Shown: positions 27,636-36,501 of the stretch, in pieces
Layout of the letters: every line of letters starts with the position of its first letter
Position numbering within the stretch: the stretch's first letter is position 1
DNA from: an uncultured Psychroserpens sp.
Lineage (GTDB): Bacteria > Bacteroidota > Bacteroidia > Flavobacteriales > Flavobacteriaceae
Reading direction: 5' to 3'
NCBI RefSeq assembly: GCF_947503375.1
Contig: NZ_CANNDQ010000005.1
Coordinates: forward strand, 186,001-250,000
DNA length: 64,000 bases
Program-made: the position numbers and the translations under genes
The notes under the pieces: generated by a model
Told to the model about the DNA's origin: nothing
Databases searched by the model: none
Seen by the model: only the letters and a program-made list of their open reading frames with translations

Positions 27636-28376
27636 ATGTTTAAACATTTTTGCCTACAATTATTTATGCTGTTTACTGTATCTCTATTCGGTCAGGAAAT
27701 TACTTTTCAAAAGAATACAAGTTATGCTGCTCGAAAATTAAAATTGATACAAAAACTGAATGCAAGTGGTGATAGCCTGATCTTAGAAAGTGAGAAAAAG
27801 CAAATACGACAAGTAGACATTCTAAACGATACCTATTTAGAAAGTATAGATGTTAATAGTAACGCAGGAAAAATCAATCTTAAAAAATTACCTTTAGGTA
27901 ATTATGTGGTACAAGCTAACTTAGGAAGGCATTGGATTGTGATGTACTTAGAGAAAAAAGAACCAATTAATGCTAGTTTAACCGAAACTAAAGTTAATGA
28001 AAGTAAAGACGAAAACGTAATTAAAAACGCGGTCATTCTTGAAGACAACCCGAATGAGGTTCGCTTCAAAGAAAACACCCTTTACTGGGTTGTTTATGAA
28101 AGTAATTCGCCATTTTCTTCGAATAAAACTATGGGTTTGAAATATTTTGATGAGATACAAGATTTGATTTCTAAAATTAAATTGGAGTTAAAATCTGAAG
28201 TTGGACAATACAATAAGTTGTTTGTTTATGAAATCTATAACAGAAAAAAGTTTATGAAAAGGCAGCTTAGAAACCGTAAATATTATAAGTCAAAAAAATC
28301 AAAATTCTTTAACGTTTCTCCTATATATACCTCAGAGGAGAAAGAGGACATAATTAAGAATTCAAATAAAACTTGA
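27636..28376 (+). CDS. Exported protein of unknown function
   Basis: 246 residues. A signal peptide (MFKHFCLQLFMLFTVSLFGQ) leads to a short beta-rich region ending in 'GKINLKKLPLGNYVVQANLGRHWIVMYLEK', which resembles the terminal 'xLPxGxYxV' strand pair found in Bacteroidota secreted modules. The C-terminal half is Lys/Arg-rich ('NRKKFMKRQLRNRKYYKSKKSK'). No known catalytic motif. It stands alone, upstream of a membrane regulator with which it may be functionally linked; that link is inference from proximity. Confidence 0.7.
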   Translation: MFKHFCLQLFMLFTVSLFGQEITFQKNTSYAARKLKLIQKLNASGDSLILESEKKQIRQVDILNDTYLESIDVNSNAGKINLKKLPLGNYVVQANLGRHWIVMYLEKKEPINASLTETKVNESKDENVIKNAVILEDNPNEVRFKENTLYWVVYESNSPFSSNKTMGLKYFDEIQDLISKIKLELKSEVGQYNKLFVYEIYNRKKFMKRQLRNRKYYKSKKSKFFNVSPIYTSEEKEDIIKNSNKT

Positions 28377-28403
28377 TATACAATTAAGGTATCGTCTTAA
28401 ATA

Positions 28404-28431
28404 ATAGTATTTTTAGTTAGAAAAATACTAT
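28404..28431. repeat. Perfect AT-rich inverted repeat
   Basis: ATAGTATTTTT / AAAAATACTAT, 11-bp arms with a 6-base loop, 27 bases after the 246-residue ORF. It would form a hairpin, but no T-run follows, so it is only a possible terminator. Confidence 0.5.
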
Positions 28432-28566
28432 AGAACACATTTCTCTTTTTCTTTTATGAACATAACGTCCTAAGCTACGATTTATTCTAATTAATGCAAT
28501 TCAGACTTTACATTGCTATGAAAAGTTTAACTTTATATCCTGAATAACAAATTGCATCAAGCAGAT

Positions 28567-30225
28567 ATGAAGTTTTTTTATTGCTTAGTTTTCTTTTTTG
28601 TCACATTCTTTTCTTCTTCTCAAAAACAGATTGATAGTCTTAAAGCAGTTCTTGAATTTACAGAGCCTAAGTCTACCACTTATATCGACCTATTGAATGA
28701 AATAGGTTATAGTTATTGGATAGTAGACTCAAATGCGTCTTTAGACTATGGCAACAAAGCTTTAATGTTGTCAGATAGTTTGAATTATTTAGAAGGCAAG
28801 GCTAGAGCTAGTCGTGTGATTGGCGTGGCATTTTGGACCAGAGGCAATTATACAGCATCTTTTAAAGCTTTGAATAGCGCCCTTAAGCAATACAAGACCC
28901 TAAACAGTTTAGAAGAAGTTGCTAATTGCACATTAAACATAGGTATGCTATATGCTGCATTACATGAAGAAGATAAAGCTTTGGAGATGTATCAAGATGC
29001 AATAGATCAATTTACAGCTCTCGATCTAAAATCTAGAATTGCCACTACTTTTACTAAAATTGCCACAATTTATATTGATCAAGATAGATTGTATGAAGCA
29101 AAAGATTATTTAACAAATGCTTTGAAAATGCACGATCAAGCTAACTTTACTTATGGTATTGGTGAGGTACATAATAGGCTAGGGCAATTATATATTAAAC
29201 TCAATGAAAAAGAGCAAGCCTATTACCATATTGAGCAATCCATTATGAAAAGCAGAGCAGTTCATGATACTGATGGAATGATCAATAACCTTATTCAATA
29301 TGGTAAATTACTCCTACTAGATAAGAAGTTTGACGTATCTCAACAACATTTGGAATTAGCAATTTCTAGAGCAAAAAAGAACAATTTGAAACGATACGAA
29401 TTGGAATCTTATAAAATACTTAAAGATCTAAAACTAAAAGCGAATAAACCTGAAGAGGCATTAGTATACTATGATAAATATATTGCTTTAAAAGACAGTG
29501 TTTTTAATTCTGAAAAAACTATGCGCATTGCCACAATTGAGTTCGAAAATGAATTAGATAATAAAGAAAAAGAATTAGCATTACTTCAAGAAAAGAAAAA
29601 GACAGACGACATCATTAAATGGGGTTTGATTATTGGTGTTTTGTGTTTTATGTTTATAGCCACTCTTTACCTTATGAATTTAAAAAAGCGTATTTCTCAA
29701 AGACGTGAGTTACAGACCACCAAGGAGGAGTATAATAAGGCCGAATTAGAGAATGCCAAGTTCAAGCAACAAGAGTTAAAACAGAAATTAGATTTTAGAA
29801 ATAAAGAGCTAACGTCTTATACGTTGAATTTTGTTCAAAAAAGTGAGTTATTCCAAGACTTAAAAGAAAAAATAGAACTGCTCAAATCAGCAACACCTAA
29901 AACACAACAGTCCATTATAAACGAGCTTAGCCGAATAATTAAACAGCACATTAATATTGATAGAGATTGGGAAGACTTTAAACGCTATTTTGAAGATGTT
30001 CATACAGATTTCATTAAAGAACTGAAGTCTAGGCATCCAGATTTAAGTGCTAATGATATGCGTATATGTACATTAACAAGGTTAAATCTTAATATCAAAG
30101 AAACAGCCTCTGTACTAGGAATTACACCAGAGAGTGTTAAAACGGCTCGTTATAGACTTAGAAAAAAACTCAATCTCGATGCTAATCAAGAACTTTTGAG
30201 TTATTTTTTAAGTTTAGAAAACTAA
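28567..30225 (+). CDS. Membrane-tethered TPR regulator with C-terminal HTH
   Basis: 552 residues from the ATG at 28567; the track's TTG start only adds 'MHQAD' before the signal peptide. Order of parts: signal peptide (ending 'FFSSSQ'), about six TPR repeats in the periplasm (residues 30-310), one transmembrane helix ('WGLIIGVLCFMFIATLYLM', about 355-375), a cytoplasmic coiled coil, and a LuxR-like helix-turn-helix ('LSANDMRICTLTRLNLNIKETASVLGITPESVKTARYRLRKKL'). This matches a family of Bacteroidota one-component regulators that sense outside and act on DNA inside. Target genes are unknown; the neighbours up- and downstream are candidates. Confidence 0.87.
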   Translation: MKFFYCLVFFFVTFFSSSQKQIDSLKAVLEFTEPKSTTYIDLLNEIGYSYWIVDSNASLDYGNKALMLSDSLNYLEGKARASRVIGVAFWTRGNYTASFKALNSALKQYKTLNSLEEVANCTLNIGMLYAALHEEDKALEMYQDAIDQFTALDLKSRIATTFTKIATIYIDQDRLYEAKDYLTNALKMHDQANFTYGIGEVHNRLGQLYIKLNEKEQAYYHIEQSIMKSRAVHDTDGMINNLIQYGKLLLLDKKFDVSQQHLELAISRAKKNNLKRYELESYKILKDLKLKANKPEEALVYYDKYIALKDSVFNSEKTMRIATIEFENELDNKEKELALLQEKKKTDDIIKWGLIIGVLCFMFIATLYLMNLKKRISQRRELQTTKEEYNKAELENAKFKQQELKQKLDFRNKELTSYTLNFVQKSELFQDLKEKIELLKSATPKTQQSIINELSRIIKQHINIDRDWEDFKRYFEDVHTDFIKELKSRHPDLSANDMRICTLTRLNLNIKETASVLGITPESVKTARYRLRKKLNLDANQELLSYFLSLEN

Positions 30226-30355
30226 AAACTAAAATTATTTTCCTTTTTTAAGTATTACTTTTCTTAAATCTTGTTTTATTTAATCACCTGATATTCAGTA
30301 ATTTTTTAATGAATGTCTACCTAATGTTTACTCTTTTTTAAGTGAAAAATCAAAA

Positions 30356-30390
30356 TGGTCTATCTAAAATACTTTGGTAGACCACTTTTT
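30356..30390 (+). terminator. Weak hairpin/terminator after the TPR regulator
   Basis: TGGTCTA / TAGACCA arms with a 15-base loop are followed by C and five T residues, about 130 bases beyond the stop. Confidence 0.4.
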
Positions 30391-30428
30391 GTATACCTAC
30401 ATTTTTTTTAGTGCTAAAGTATCCCATT

Positions 30429-30436
30429 TAGATTTG
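30429..30436 (+). promoter_or_regulatory. -7 box upstream of the hydroxylase gene
   Basis: TAGATTTG matches TAnnTTTG exactly, 80 bases before the ATG at 30517. The -33 element is weak (TTT or TTA instead of TTG). Confidence 0.45.
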
Positions 30437-30516
30437 CACTATCATCAAAAATCAAAAACCGAACAGTATAAGGTGTTTAAAAATCAAAAAAATACAATCA
30501 TCTAAAATCTATTAAA

Positions 30517-31287
30517 ATGAAAGATATAATTATGAACTTGCCTAGTCCGTTAGAGATTATTACAGATCCAATATCTATTGTGATTTTAATCATGTATGCT
30601 TTTATTATGCTTTGGGAGGCGCTTTTTCCTGCTAAAGTACTTCCCCAAGTTAAGTATTGGAAGTTGAAAGGGTTTATAGCTTTTACGATATTCTTTTTTT
30701 TATCAACTTATTTTCCACTCATTTGGGATGCGTATTTAATCCATTTTCAAATTTTTGATCTATCCATTTTAGGAACTTATACAGGTGCTTTTGTAGCTTT
30801 AATTATCTATGAGTTGGGGGTTTATGTTTGGCACAGGATGATGCATCGAAGTAATTATTTGTGGAGAGTGTTTCATCAAATGCATCATAGTGCAGAACGC
30901 TTAGATGCCTATGGCGCTTTTTATTTTAGTCTAATGGATATGATAGGCTTCACATTACTTGGTAGTTTATGTTTAGTAGTTATAGCTGGTTTCACAGTTG
31001 AAGCCACAACACTATTTATTCTTATCACAACATTTTTAGCCATTTTTCAACATAGCAATATTAAAACACCAAAATGGATTGGTTATATCATCCAAAGACC
31101 TGAGTCGCATTCAGTTCATCACGGGAAAGGAACACATGCTTATAACTATTCTGATCTCTCTTTCATTGATATGATTTTTGGGACTTTTAAAAATCCAACA
31201 CATTTTTATAAGGAAACAGGTTTCTACAATGGTGCCTCAAACAAAGTAATAGAGATGTTTTTATTTAAAGACATATCTCAAAAATAA
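30517..31287 (+). CDS. Sterol desaturase / fatty-acid hydroxylase family membrane enzyme
   Basis: 256 residues. The three histidine clusters of the non-haem di-iron membrane hydroxylases are present: 'HRMMH', 'HQMHHS' and 'HSVHH'. There are several hydrophobic helices before and between them. The family hydroxylates or desaturates lipids (sterols, carotenoids, fatty acids) with O2; which lipid is used here cannot be told. It stands alone, 291 bases after the TPR regulator, with a -7 box in between. No terminator was found after it. Confidence 0.93.
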   Translation: MKDIIMNLPSPLEIITDPISIVILIMYAFIMLWEALFPAKVLPQVKYWKLKGFIAFTIFFFLSTYFPLIWDAYLIHFQIFDLSILGTYTGAFVALIIYELGVYVWHRMMHRSNYLWRVFHQMHHSAERLDAYGAFYFSLMDMIGFTLLGSLCLVVIAGFTVEATTLFILITTFLAIFQHSNIKTPKWIGYIIQRPESHSVHHGKGTHAYNYSDLSFIDMIFGTFKNPTHFYKETGFYNGASNKVIEMFLFKDISQK

Positions 31288-31549
31288 TAATTGTAAAATG
31301 TATGACCAGCCATAAGCTTATTAGAACTTCAATATGTAACGCTATAACTCGCAGTGAAAACAAAAAAAATGACTTGATATATCTGTGCGTATCTTATTAA
31401 CTACTGGATTTTTATGTTTAGTTAGAGGCTTAAAGCACAATAAAATGGGATGGAATTGCACGAGAGCTAAATTAAAAATTGAATATCTAAAATTTTAATA
31501 ATCATATAATCTAAAACAATATCATTAATCAAAAATTAAATCTTTAATC

Positions 31550-32095
31550 ATGAAAACAATCAAATTTATCATTTTAACAAGTATAGTCCTATTATCGTGT
31601 TCTTGTAGTAGTGACGATGATGACTTTACAGAACCAAGTCTACAGACTGTTCAGTTGAATATCATCGGAAGAGGAATTTCAGTTGCCCAAGAAAAGAACA
31701 TCATTCATCCACAAACTGGAGAAGAGCGTGCAGCATTTTGCTTTCTTATGAACCTCATAGATTCTGAAACAGGTGAAGTGATTGGCACATTGGAAGATTG
31801 TGATACTGGCACGACTGAACTTGAAGACGGATCATTGATTTCTCAAATAACAACGGTATTCAATTTTACAGGTAGAGGCACAATCACTTCAGAAAGTATA
31901 GTATTACAAGAGCCTACCGGGAACGGATTCTTTACTACGAGTTTTATACCTACAGAAAACAATATCATTGATGGCACCTTTGAATTTGAAGGTGTGCGAG
32001 GTAAATCAACTCTAAACGGAGAAATCGATTTAAACCAATTTGATGACAATATCATCATTTTCAATTGTGAATTCAAACTAGAATTAACCTATTAA
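31550..32095 (+). CDS. Surface-type lipoprotein of unknown function (beta-barrel-like)
   Basis: 181 residues. A lipoprotein signal ('VLLSCSCSSDDDDF') has four aspartates shortly after the cysteines, matching the S-D-D-D export signal for flavobacterial surface lipoproteins. The mature part is beta-rich. 'TTVFNFTGRGTITSESIVLQ' and 'DGTFEFEGVRGKSTLNGEI' resemble the allene-oxide-cyclase/dirigent barrel pattern, but this is a weak similarity by eye. It is followed 20 bases later by a second lipoprotein, so the two form a pair. Confidence 0.75.
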   Translation: MKTIKFIILTSIVLLSCSCSSDDDDFTEPSLQTVQLNIIGRGISVAQEKNIIHPQTGEERAAFCFLMNLIDSETGEVIGTLEDCDTGTTELEDGSLISQITTVFNFTGRGTITSESIVLQEPTGNGFFTTSFIPTENNIIDGTFEFEGVRGKSTLNGEIDLNQFDDNIIIFNCEFKLELTY

Positions 32096-32114
32096 CCGTT
32101 AAAATATAAAAATC

Positions 32115-32603
32115 ATGAGATATTCATTATGTATTATATTCTGTATTTCAATTATAAGCATTTCTATATGTTCTTGTAGTAAAAATGATGATGATATTGT
32201 TGAAGAGCAGCTTGTAGCCGAACCGACTTTTGAAGAATTATTAGTGGAATTTAGTCCTTGGTCATTTACAAATTATGAGGTGCTAGAAATTGTATCAACC
32301 ACAAATGAAAATATCACAGCTGATGATATAAATAATTATACTTCAGAATTGCTAGCTGGATTTATTATGGAGTTCACCGAAGATGGCGTGGTAATACTCA
32401 ATCATCCAATTTCTGGTGAGATTACAAGAACATGGACTCTTTTTGAGGAGGATATCATTTTTGATATCGATTCAAACACACCACAAATATGGCAAAATAT
32501 TCAAGTTGAAGAAGGTCGCTTTAGTATAGAAACTCAATTATTCTCAATTTTTGAACAAACCTTTGAAATCGTTGAGCACTATGGACAATTGAATTTTGAA
32601 TAA
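32115..32603 (+). CDS. Lipoprotein, lipocalin-like
   Basis: 162 residues with a lipoprotein signal ('ISICSCSKNDDDIVEE') and an acidic stretch after the cysteine, as in its neighbour. The segment 'FSPWSFTNYEVLEI' and 'FTEDGVVILNHPISGEITRTWTLFEEDIIF' is typical of small lipocalin-like lipoproteins, which carry a Trp in the first strand. Function unknown. It ends the two-gene unit at a hairpin. Confidence 0.72.
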   Translation: MRYSLCIIFCISIISISICSCSKNDDDIVEEQLVAEPTFEELLVEFSPWSFTNYEVLEIVSTTNENITADDINNYTSELLAGFIMEFTEDGVVILNHPISGEITRTWTLFEEDIIFDIDSNTPQIWQNIQVEEGRFSIETQLFSIFEQTFEIVEHYGQLNFE

Positions 32604-32635
32604 TAACATGTTGGGGAATAGTTAATTATTCAATT

Positions 32636-32677
32636 AAAGCCTATTTAGATCGTTCAAAATAGGCTTTATTATTTTTT
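32636..32677 (+). terminator. Hairpin after the lipoprotein pair
   Basis: AAAGCCTATTT / AAATAGGCTTT, an 11-bp perfect stem with a 10-base loop, is followed by a T-rich run (TATTATTTTTT). It could also serve the convergent transglutaminase gene. Confidence 0.7.
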
Positions 32678-32766
32678 GTACAAAAAGAAGTACTCAATAA
32701 TAAGGCTAACCACGAAAAATTACAATGTCTATTTATTTAGTTTTAAATATGAATTGATAAAAATAG

Positions 32767-33786
32767 TCAACCTTTCACTTTAAAAGTGTAAGTAGAAATC
32801 AGGTCGTCACCTATTAACAGATGTACATCATAAAAGCCAGTTTCTTCAAATCGATATTCCAGTGTTAGAGATTTGCCTTTAATTACCGTAGAGGTAGGTT
32901 TGGTTTTTCGATCTCTAAAACCGTTGTCAATTTTCAAGCTAACCTGGTCTGTTGAGATGGGTTTTAAGAGTTGATATTTAAAAATGACTTTTTCATTTCT
33001 CGTAATAATGTTATGCATCTTTTTTGGAGCACTATGTGTACTTAAGTTCTTGTAGGCTTTTCCATAAATAACAGGCGCTTCAATGAATTCATTAAATGTA
33101 GGTCTCTGATGCTCTTCTAAAAGAAACCATTTTTCATCAATTGGATGGTGGTTTACGGCAAATAGTTGAGGGTCTGCCAGAAAAAAGCCATCATTATATT
33201 GAAACTTAAATTGGAAGGTTTTAGGATTTGGAATACCACTAGCCCAAGTAGGATCGCAGAGATACCATTTGTCGTTTAGCTGTACAGCATTCCAAGAATG
33301 GTTTGGATTATTAAGTCTATCAATGTTTATTGTACTTGTTCTACCAAACCCGTGAACAATTTCGCAATTAATATTTGCTAACCGCGAAAGTTCTTTTACC
33401 AGATAGGCATAGCCAGTGCAAATGGTTTTTTCGTGCTTTAAAAGTTTACGAAACAAAACTTTGTTAAAGCGAGTGTTCCAGTCATTAAGTTTTGCGCTGT
33501 CGTTTTGAAATTTTTGTCGTTTTCTACTATTTTTTAAATATAAGCTATAATCATTTTCGATATTTCCACAAACCCACATATATATGGCTCTAAATTGCTC
33601 CACATCTGTTGTTAGATTTGAAGTCAATTTATGTGATAAATAAGGTAAATTACTTGCGTCATCAGTTTTGCAAGCCAACGCAATGCTATCTGCTTTTTTG
33701 AAATTGATAGCTCCAAAATCAGAGATTTGAGCATTAGATTGGCATGCAAAGATGACTACTATCAGATATGTAATTATTTTCGGCAA
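32767..33786 (-). CDS. Exported transglutaminase-like (cysteine protease fold) protein
   Basis: 339 residues. The start is TTG: a stop lies four codons upstream in frame and no early ATG exists, while the TTG gives a proper signal peptide ('IITYLIVVIFACQSNAQ'). The transglutaminase-core triad is visible: Cys in 'KTICTGYAYLVKELS', His in 'NPNHSWNAVQLNDKWYLCDPTW' and Asp in the same stretch. The family includes peptidases and cross-linking enzymes. A beta-rich C-terminal domain (about 240-339) follows. It is 17 bases downstream of the CarboxypepD_reg gene, in one transcript. Confidence 0.85.
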   Translation of the reverse strand: MPKIITYLIVVIFACQSNAQISDFGAINFKKADSIALACKTDDASNLPYLSHKLTSNLTTDVEQFRAIYMWVCGNIENDYSLYLKNSRKRQKFQNDSAKLNDWNTRFNKVLFRKLLKHEKTICTGYAYLVKELSRLANINCEIVHGFGRTSTINIDRLNNPNHSWNAVQLNDKWYLCDPTWASGIPNPKTFQFKFQYNDGFFLADPQLFAVNHHPIDEKWFLLEEHQRPTFNEFIEAPVIYGKAYKNLSTHSAPKKMHNIITRNEKVIFKYQLLKPISTDQVSLKIDNGFRDRKTKPTSTVIKGKSLTLEYRFEETGFYDVHLLIGDDLISTYTFKVKG

Positions 33787-33803
33787 GACCTGAGTTTAGA
33801 AAC

Positions 33804-34289
33804 TTAACGCTTTGATTTGTAAGGTGTATCAGCGTTAACAGCTCCCATGATTTCTATAAGATCTGTAGTTAAAACTAAGTTGATAAATGTTGTGTTTTCT
33901 TCAATTTTAACTTCTTGTGTTTCATACCCTAAGTAACTAAAAACAAGAATGTCTCCAGGTGTTAATGCTTTAGGGAAGATGAATGCACCATCCTTATCTG
34001 TTGAAGTACCTACTTTAGTGCCTTTGAGTGTAATATTAGCGCCTAAAATTGGTCCAGAATCATCGCTCACCATGCCTTTAACTGTGGTTTCTTTAGAAGC
34101 AGATGCGCCAGCTTGCGCATATAAGTTATTAGAAACTAAAGCACCCATAAAAAAGATGCTAATTAAGATAAGCGTTCTTTTAAGCCCTGTTATCATTAGT
34201 TTTTTAGGTAAACTATTGGTGGTTAGGTCATTTTTTTTAGCTCTGTTAAAGCCAAATTCTCTCTTTGTAATTGTTAACTGTGTTTTCAT
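33804..34289 (-). CDS. Stand-alone CarboxypepD_reg-like protein
   Basis: 161 residues. A hydrophobic helix (about 36-58, 'LILISIFFMGALVSNNLYAQ') is preceded by a 35-residue basic stretch; an alternative ATG at 34196 would give a normal signal peptide ('MITGLKRTLILIS'). The rest is one CarboxypepD_reg-like domain ('VKGMVSDDSGPILGANITLKG', 'DGAFIFPKALTPGDILVFSYLGYETQEV'), the same module found at the N-terminus of SusC-type receptors, but here with no plug or barrel. It is the first gene of the pair with the transglutaminase-like protein. Confidence 0.83.
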   Translation of the reverse strand: MKTQLTITKREFGFNRAKKNDLTTNSLPKKLMITGLKRTLILISIFFMGALVSNNLYAQAGASASKETTVKGMVSDDSGPILGANITLKGTKVGTSTDKDGAFIFPKALTPGDILVFSYLGYETQEVKIEENTTFINLVLTTDLIEIMGAVNADTPYKSKR

Positions 34290-34574
34290 AATTTTAATAA
34301 TTTTATTAAATCTAGTGTTTGTATCTAAAAGTTACAACTCGTGTTGAGTTATGACAACGATCTAATGAGTAAAAAGCATATTTTGTTTAGTTAAAACAAC
34401 ATAAAGAATTAAAATAGCAAATTTTATATCTAATACATTATTAATTTATCTAAAGCTATTTTTTACAAATTAAAGATAGCAAATTGTTATGAAACCAATT
34501 GAAAGTTAGATGCTAATTAACATTAATAACATCTATCTTTTCTTAATACGTTTAATGTAAATATCTTTACTTTG

Positions 34575-35717
34575 TCAATAACGCATTGGAATTGATATTT
34601 TGGTTTCTACACCTTGAGCATCATTGATGTTGTTCATTGACATCGAAAAATTTCCAGAGCCGTAAATGGTCTCTAATCTGCTGAAAATATTTTTTATACC
34701 AATACCATCGCTATATTTTAAAAGGCTATCAAATGTTTGTTCTAGATATTTTCCATTATTTCTTATTATTAAATTCAATCGCTCTTTTGTTTCGAAAAGA
34801 TGAATTGAGATTGTTAAATTTTTGATCTCATAAGAGTATCCATGCTTTATTGAATTTTCAATAATTGATTGAATCATCAAATTTGGGATCAATACCTCAT
34901 TGAGGGCTTCATCTATTTGCTTTTTGATTATTAAATCTTCAGAAAACCGAGTTAAAATCAAATCTATGTATCTCTCTAATATTGACAATTCTAGCTTGAG
35001 CGGAATTAAATTTTCAGTCTTTATTTTAATAATATCACGTAATAAGCTACTAAGGTTAGCAATTTTTTGTTGGGCTTGGCCAGCATCAATATCTATTAAA
35101 GCAGAAATGTTATTCAATGTATTAAAAATAAAATGAGGGTCTAATTGCGATTTCAATAAAGACATTTTTACTTGAGTTAATTGCGATTTTAACTCAGATT
35201 GCTGTGATTTATAAGTGCTCAGATTTTTAAAGTAGTTATATAAATAGATGATACTTAGTAAAGAGAAATACACTAAAAAGTTATCTGGAGATACTAATAT
35301 AATCCTGTAAATGATATAATGAGAAACGTTCTCAATTATAGGTAAATTATTAGTTGCTAGTAGGAACAAATAAGAAATATAACTAATAAAAACACCTATT
35401 AAAATCGAAAGGACAACGTGAAACAAGAGCTGTATGATGACATGTATTTTGTAAAATCGAAATAATTTAATGAGTTTGACAACTAGATACATGAAGGTTA
35501 AAACGACGAGCCAATCAATAATGTAGACTTCTATCAAGAATGTAGGTAATTGTAATTCTGGGTTTTTGTAATGGCGCACTTTATTAATAAAAAGCGCATT
35601 AAAAACAGAAAATATTTCAAAAAGTGTGTAATATACTATTATGATGATTGCCAGTGTTTTATCAATTTCTACCTTGACAAAATTTGGATTATTGATGTTT
35701 TTGAAAATAGCGTTCAC
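34575..35717 (-). CDS. LytS/YehU-type sensor histidine kinase
   Basis: 380 residues, GTG start one base after the response-regulator stop. Four transmembrane helices (about 25-175) precede a coiled coil and the His_kinase domain. The phospho-acceptor is in 'LKSQLDPHFIFNTLNNISALI'; the ATP-binding part has 'LIPNLMIQSIIENSIKHGY' and 'DGIGIKNIFSRLETIYG'. No extracellular sensor domain, so the membrane part itself or a partner must sense the signal. It is paired with the LytTR regulator. Confidence 0.92.
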   Translation of the reverse strand: MNAIFKNINNPNFVKVEIDKTLAIIIIVYYTLFEIFSVFNALFINKVRHYKNPELQLPTFLIEVYIIDWLVVLTFMYLVVKLIKLFRFYKIHVIIQLLFHVVLSILIGVFISYISYLFLLATNNLPIIENVSHYIIYRIILVSPDNFLVYFSLLSIIYLYNYFKNLSTYKSQQSELKSQLTQVKMSLLKSQLDPHFIFNTLNNISALIDIDAGQAQQKIANLSSLLRDIIKIKTENLIPLKLELSILERYIDLILTRFSEDLIIKKQIDEALNEVLIPNLMIQSIIENSIKHGYSYEIKNLTISIHLFETKERLNLIIRNNGKYLEQTFDSLLKYSDGIGIKNIFSRLETIYGSGNFSMSMNNINDAQGVETKISIPMRY

Positions 35718-35718
35718 C

Positions 35719-36501
35719 TTATTTAAGTCTTAATCTGGTTTTCACAGTTTTTCGATAGGATCTTCCTACTCTAAATAATTTTCCATCTTTCATTTTTATA
35801 TCAAAATCGGTGTGATTTGAGTGAATAATTTCCAAGATGAATTCGATGTTGATAATTACAGACCTATGAATTCTCATAAATAAGTCTTTATTTAAAGATG
35901 TAAGCAAATTGTTCAAAGAGTCTCTAACGACAATCTTCTTGTCTTCAGTAATAATTTCAGGATAACTTCCAGAGGCTAACACATATTTTATAGAAGATTG
36001 ATCAATGAAGTTAACTTTATTGCCAGTTCTAACAGGAAACTTCTTCGAAAATAGATCATTCCCATGATCATGTGAAACCTTTGAGACATAGTCTATCATT
36101 TCATTAATCTTATAACCTATATTAGAATGCTCTTGGCTTTTATAAAATGAGATGGCTTTATTAACCGAGTTATAGAACCTAGAATTTTCAAAGGGTTTCA
36201 GTAAATAATCTATTGCAAAAATATCAAATGCTTTAATTGCAAATTCATCATAGGCTGTAACAAAAATTACTAAAGGACTTTGTTCTGAATCAATATTTTT
36301 CATTACATCAAAACCATTCATGTCTTTCATTTCAATATCCAAAAAAACCAAATCAGGATTAAGATTGTTTATAGATGTAATTGCATCTTGCCCATTTTGA
36401 CATTCACCAATGATTTCTACGTCTTCAACTCTACTAAGCAAACTTATGATTCGTTTTCTCGCCAATAATTCATCATCAATCACTAAAACAGTCATTTTCA
36501 T
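35719..36501 (-). CDS. LytTR-family response regulator
   Basis: 260 residues. The receiver domain (about 3-120) has the acidic pair 'VIDDE', the phospho-acceptor in 'LVFLDIEMKDMNGFDV' and the conserved Lys in 'YLLKPF'. A LytTR DNA-binding domain (about 155-260) contains 'YVLASGSYPEIIT' and 'MRIHRSVIINIEFI'. It would bind direct-repeat sites. Divergent from the SusC operon across a 454-base gap, it is the obvious candidate regulator of that operon. The partner kinase follows at once. Confidence 0.93.
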   Translation of the reverse strand: MKMTVLVIDDELLARKRIISLLSRVEDVEIIGECQNGQDAITSINNLNPDLVFLDIEMKDMNGFDVMKNIDSEQSPLVIFVTAYDEFAIKAFDIFAIDYLLKPFENSRFYNSVNKAISFYKSQEHSNIGYKINEMIDYVSKVSHDHGNDLFSKKFPVRTGNKVNFIDQSSIKYVLASGSYPEIITEDKKIVVRDSLNNLLTSLNKDLFMRIHRSVIINIEFILEIIHSNHTDFDIKMKDGKLFRVGRSYRKTVKTRLRLK

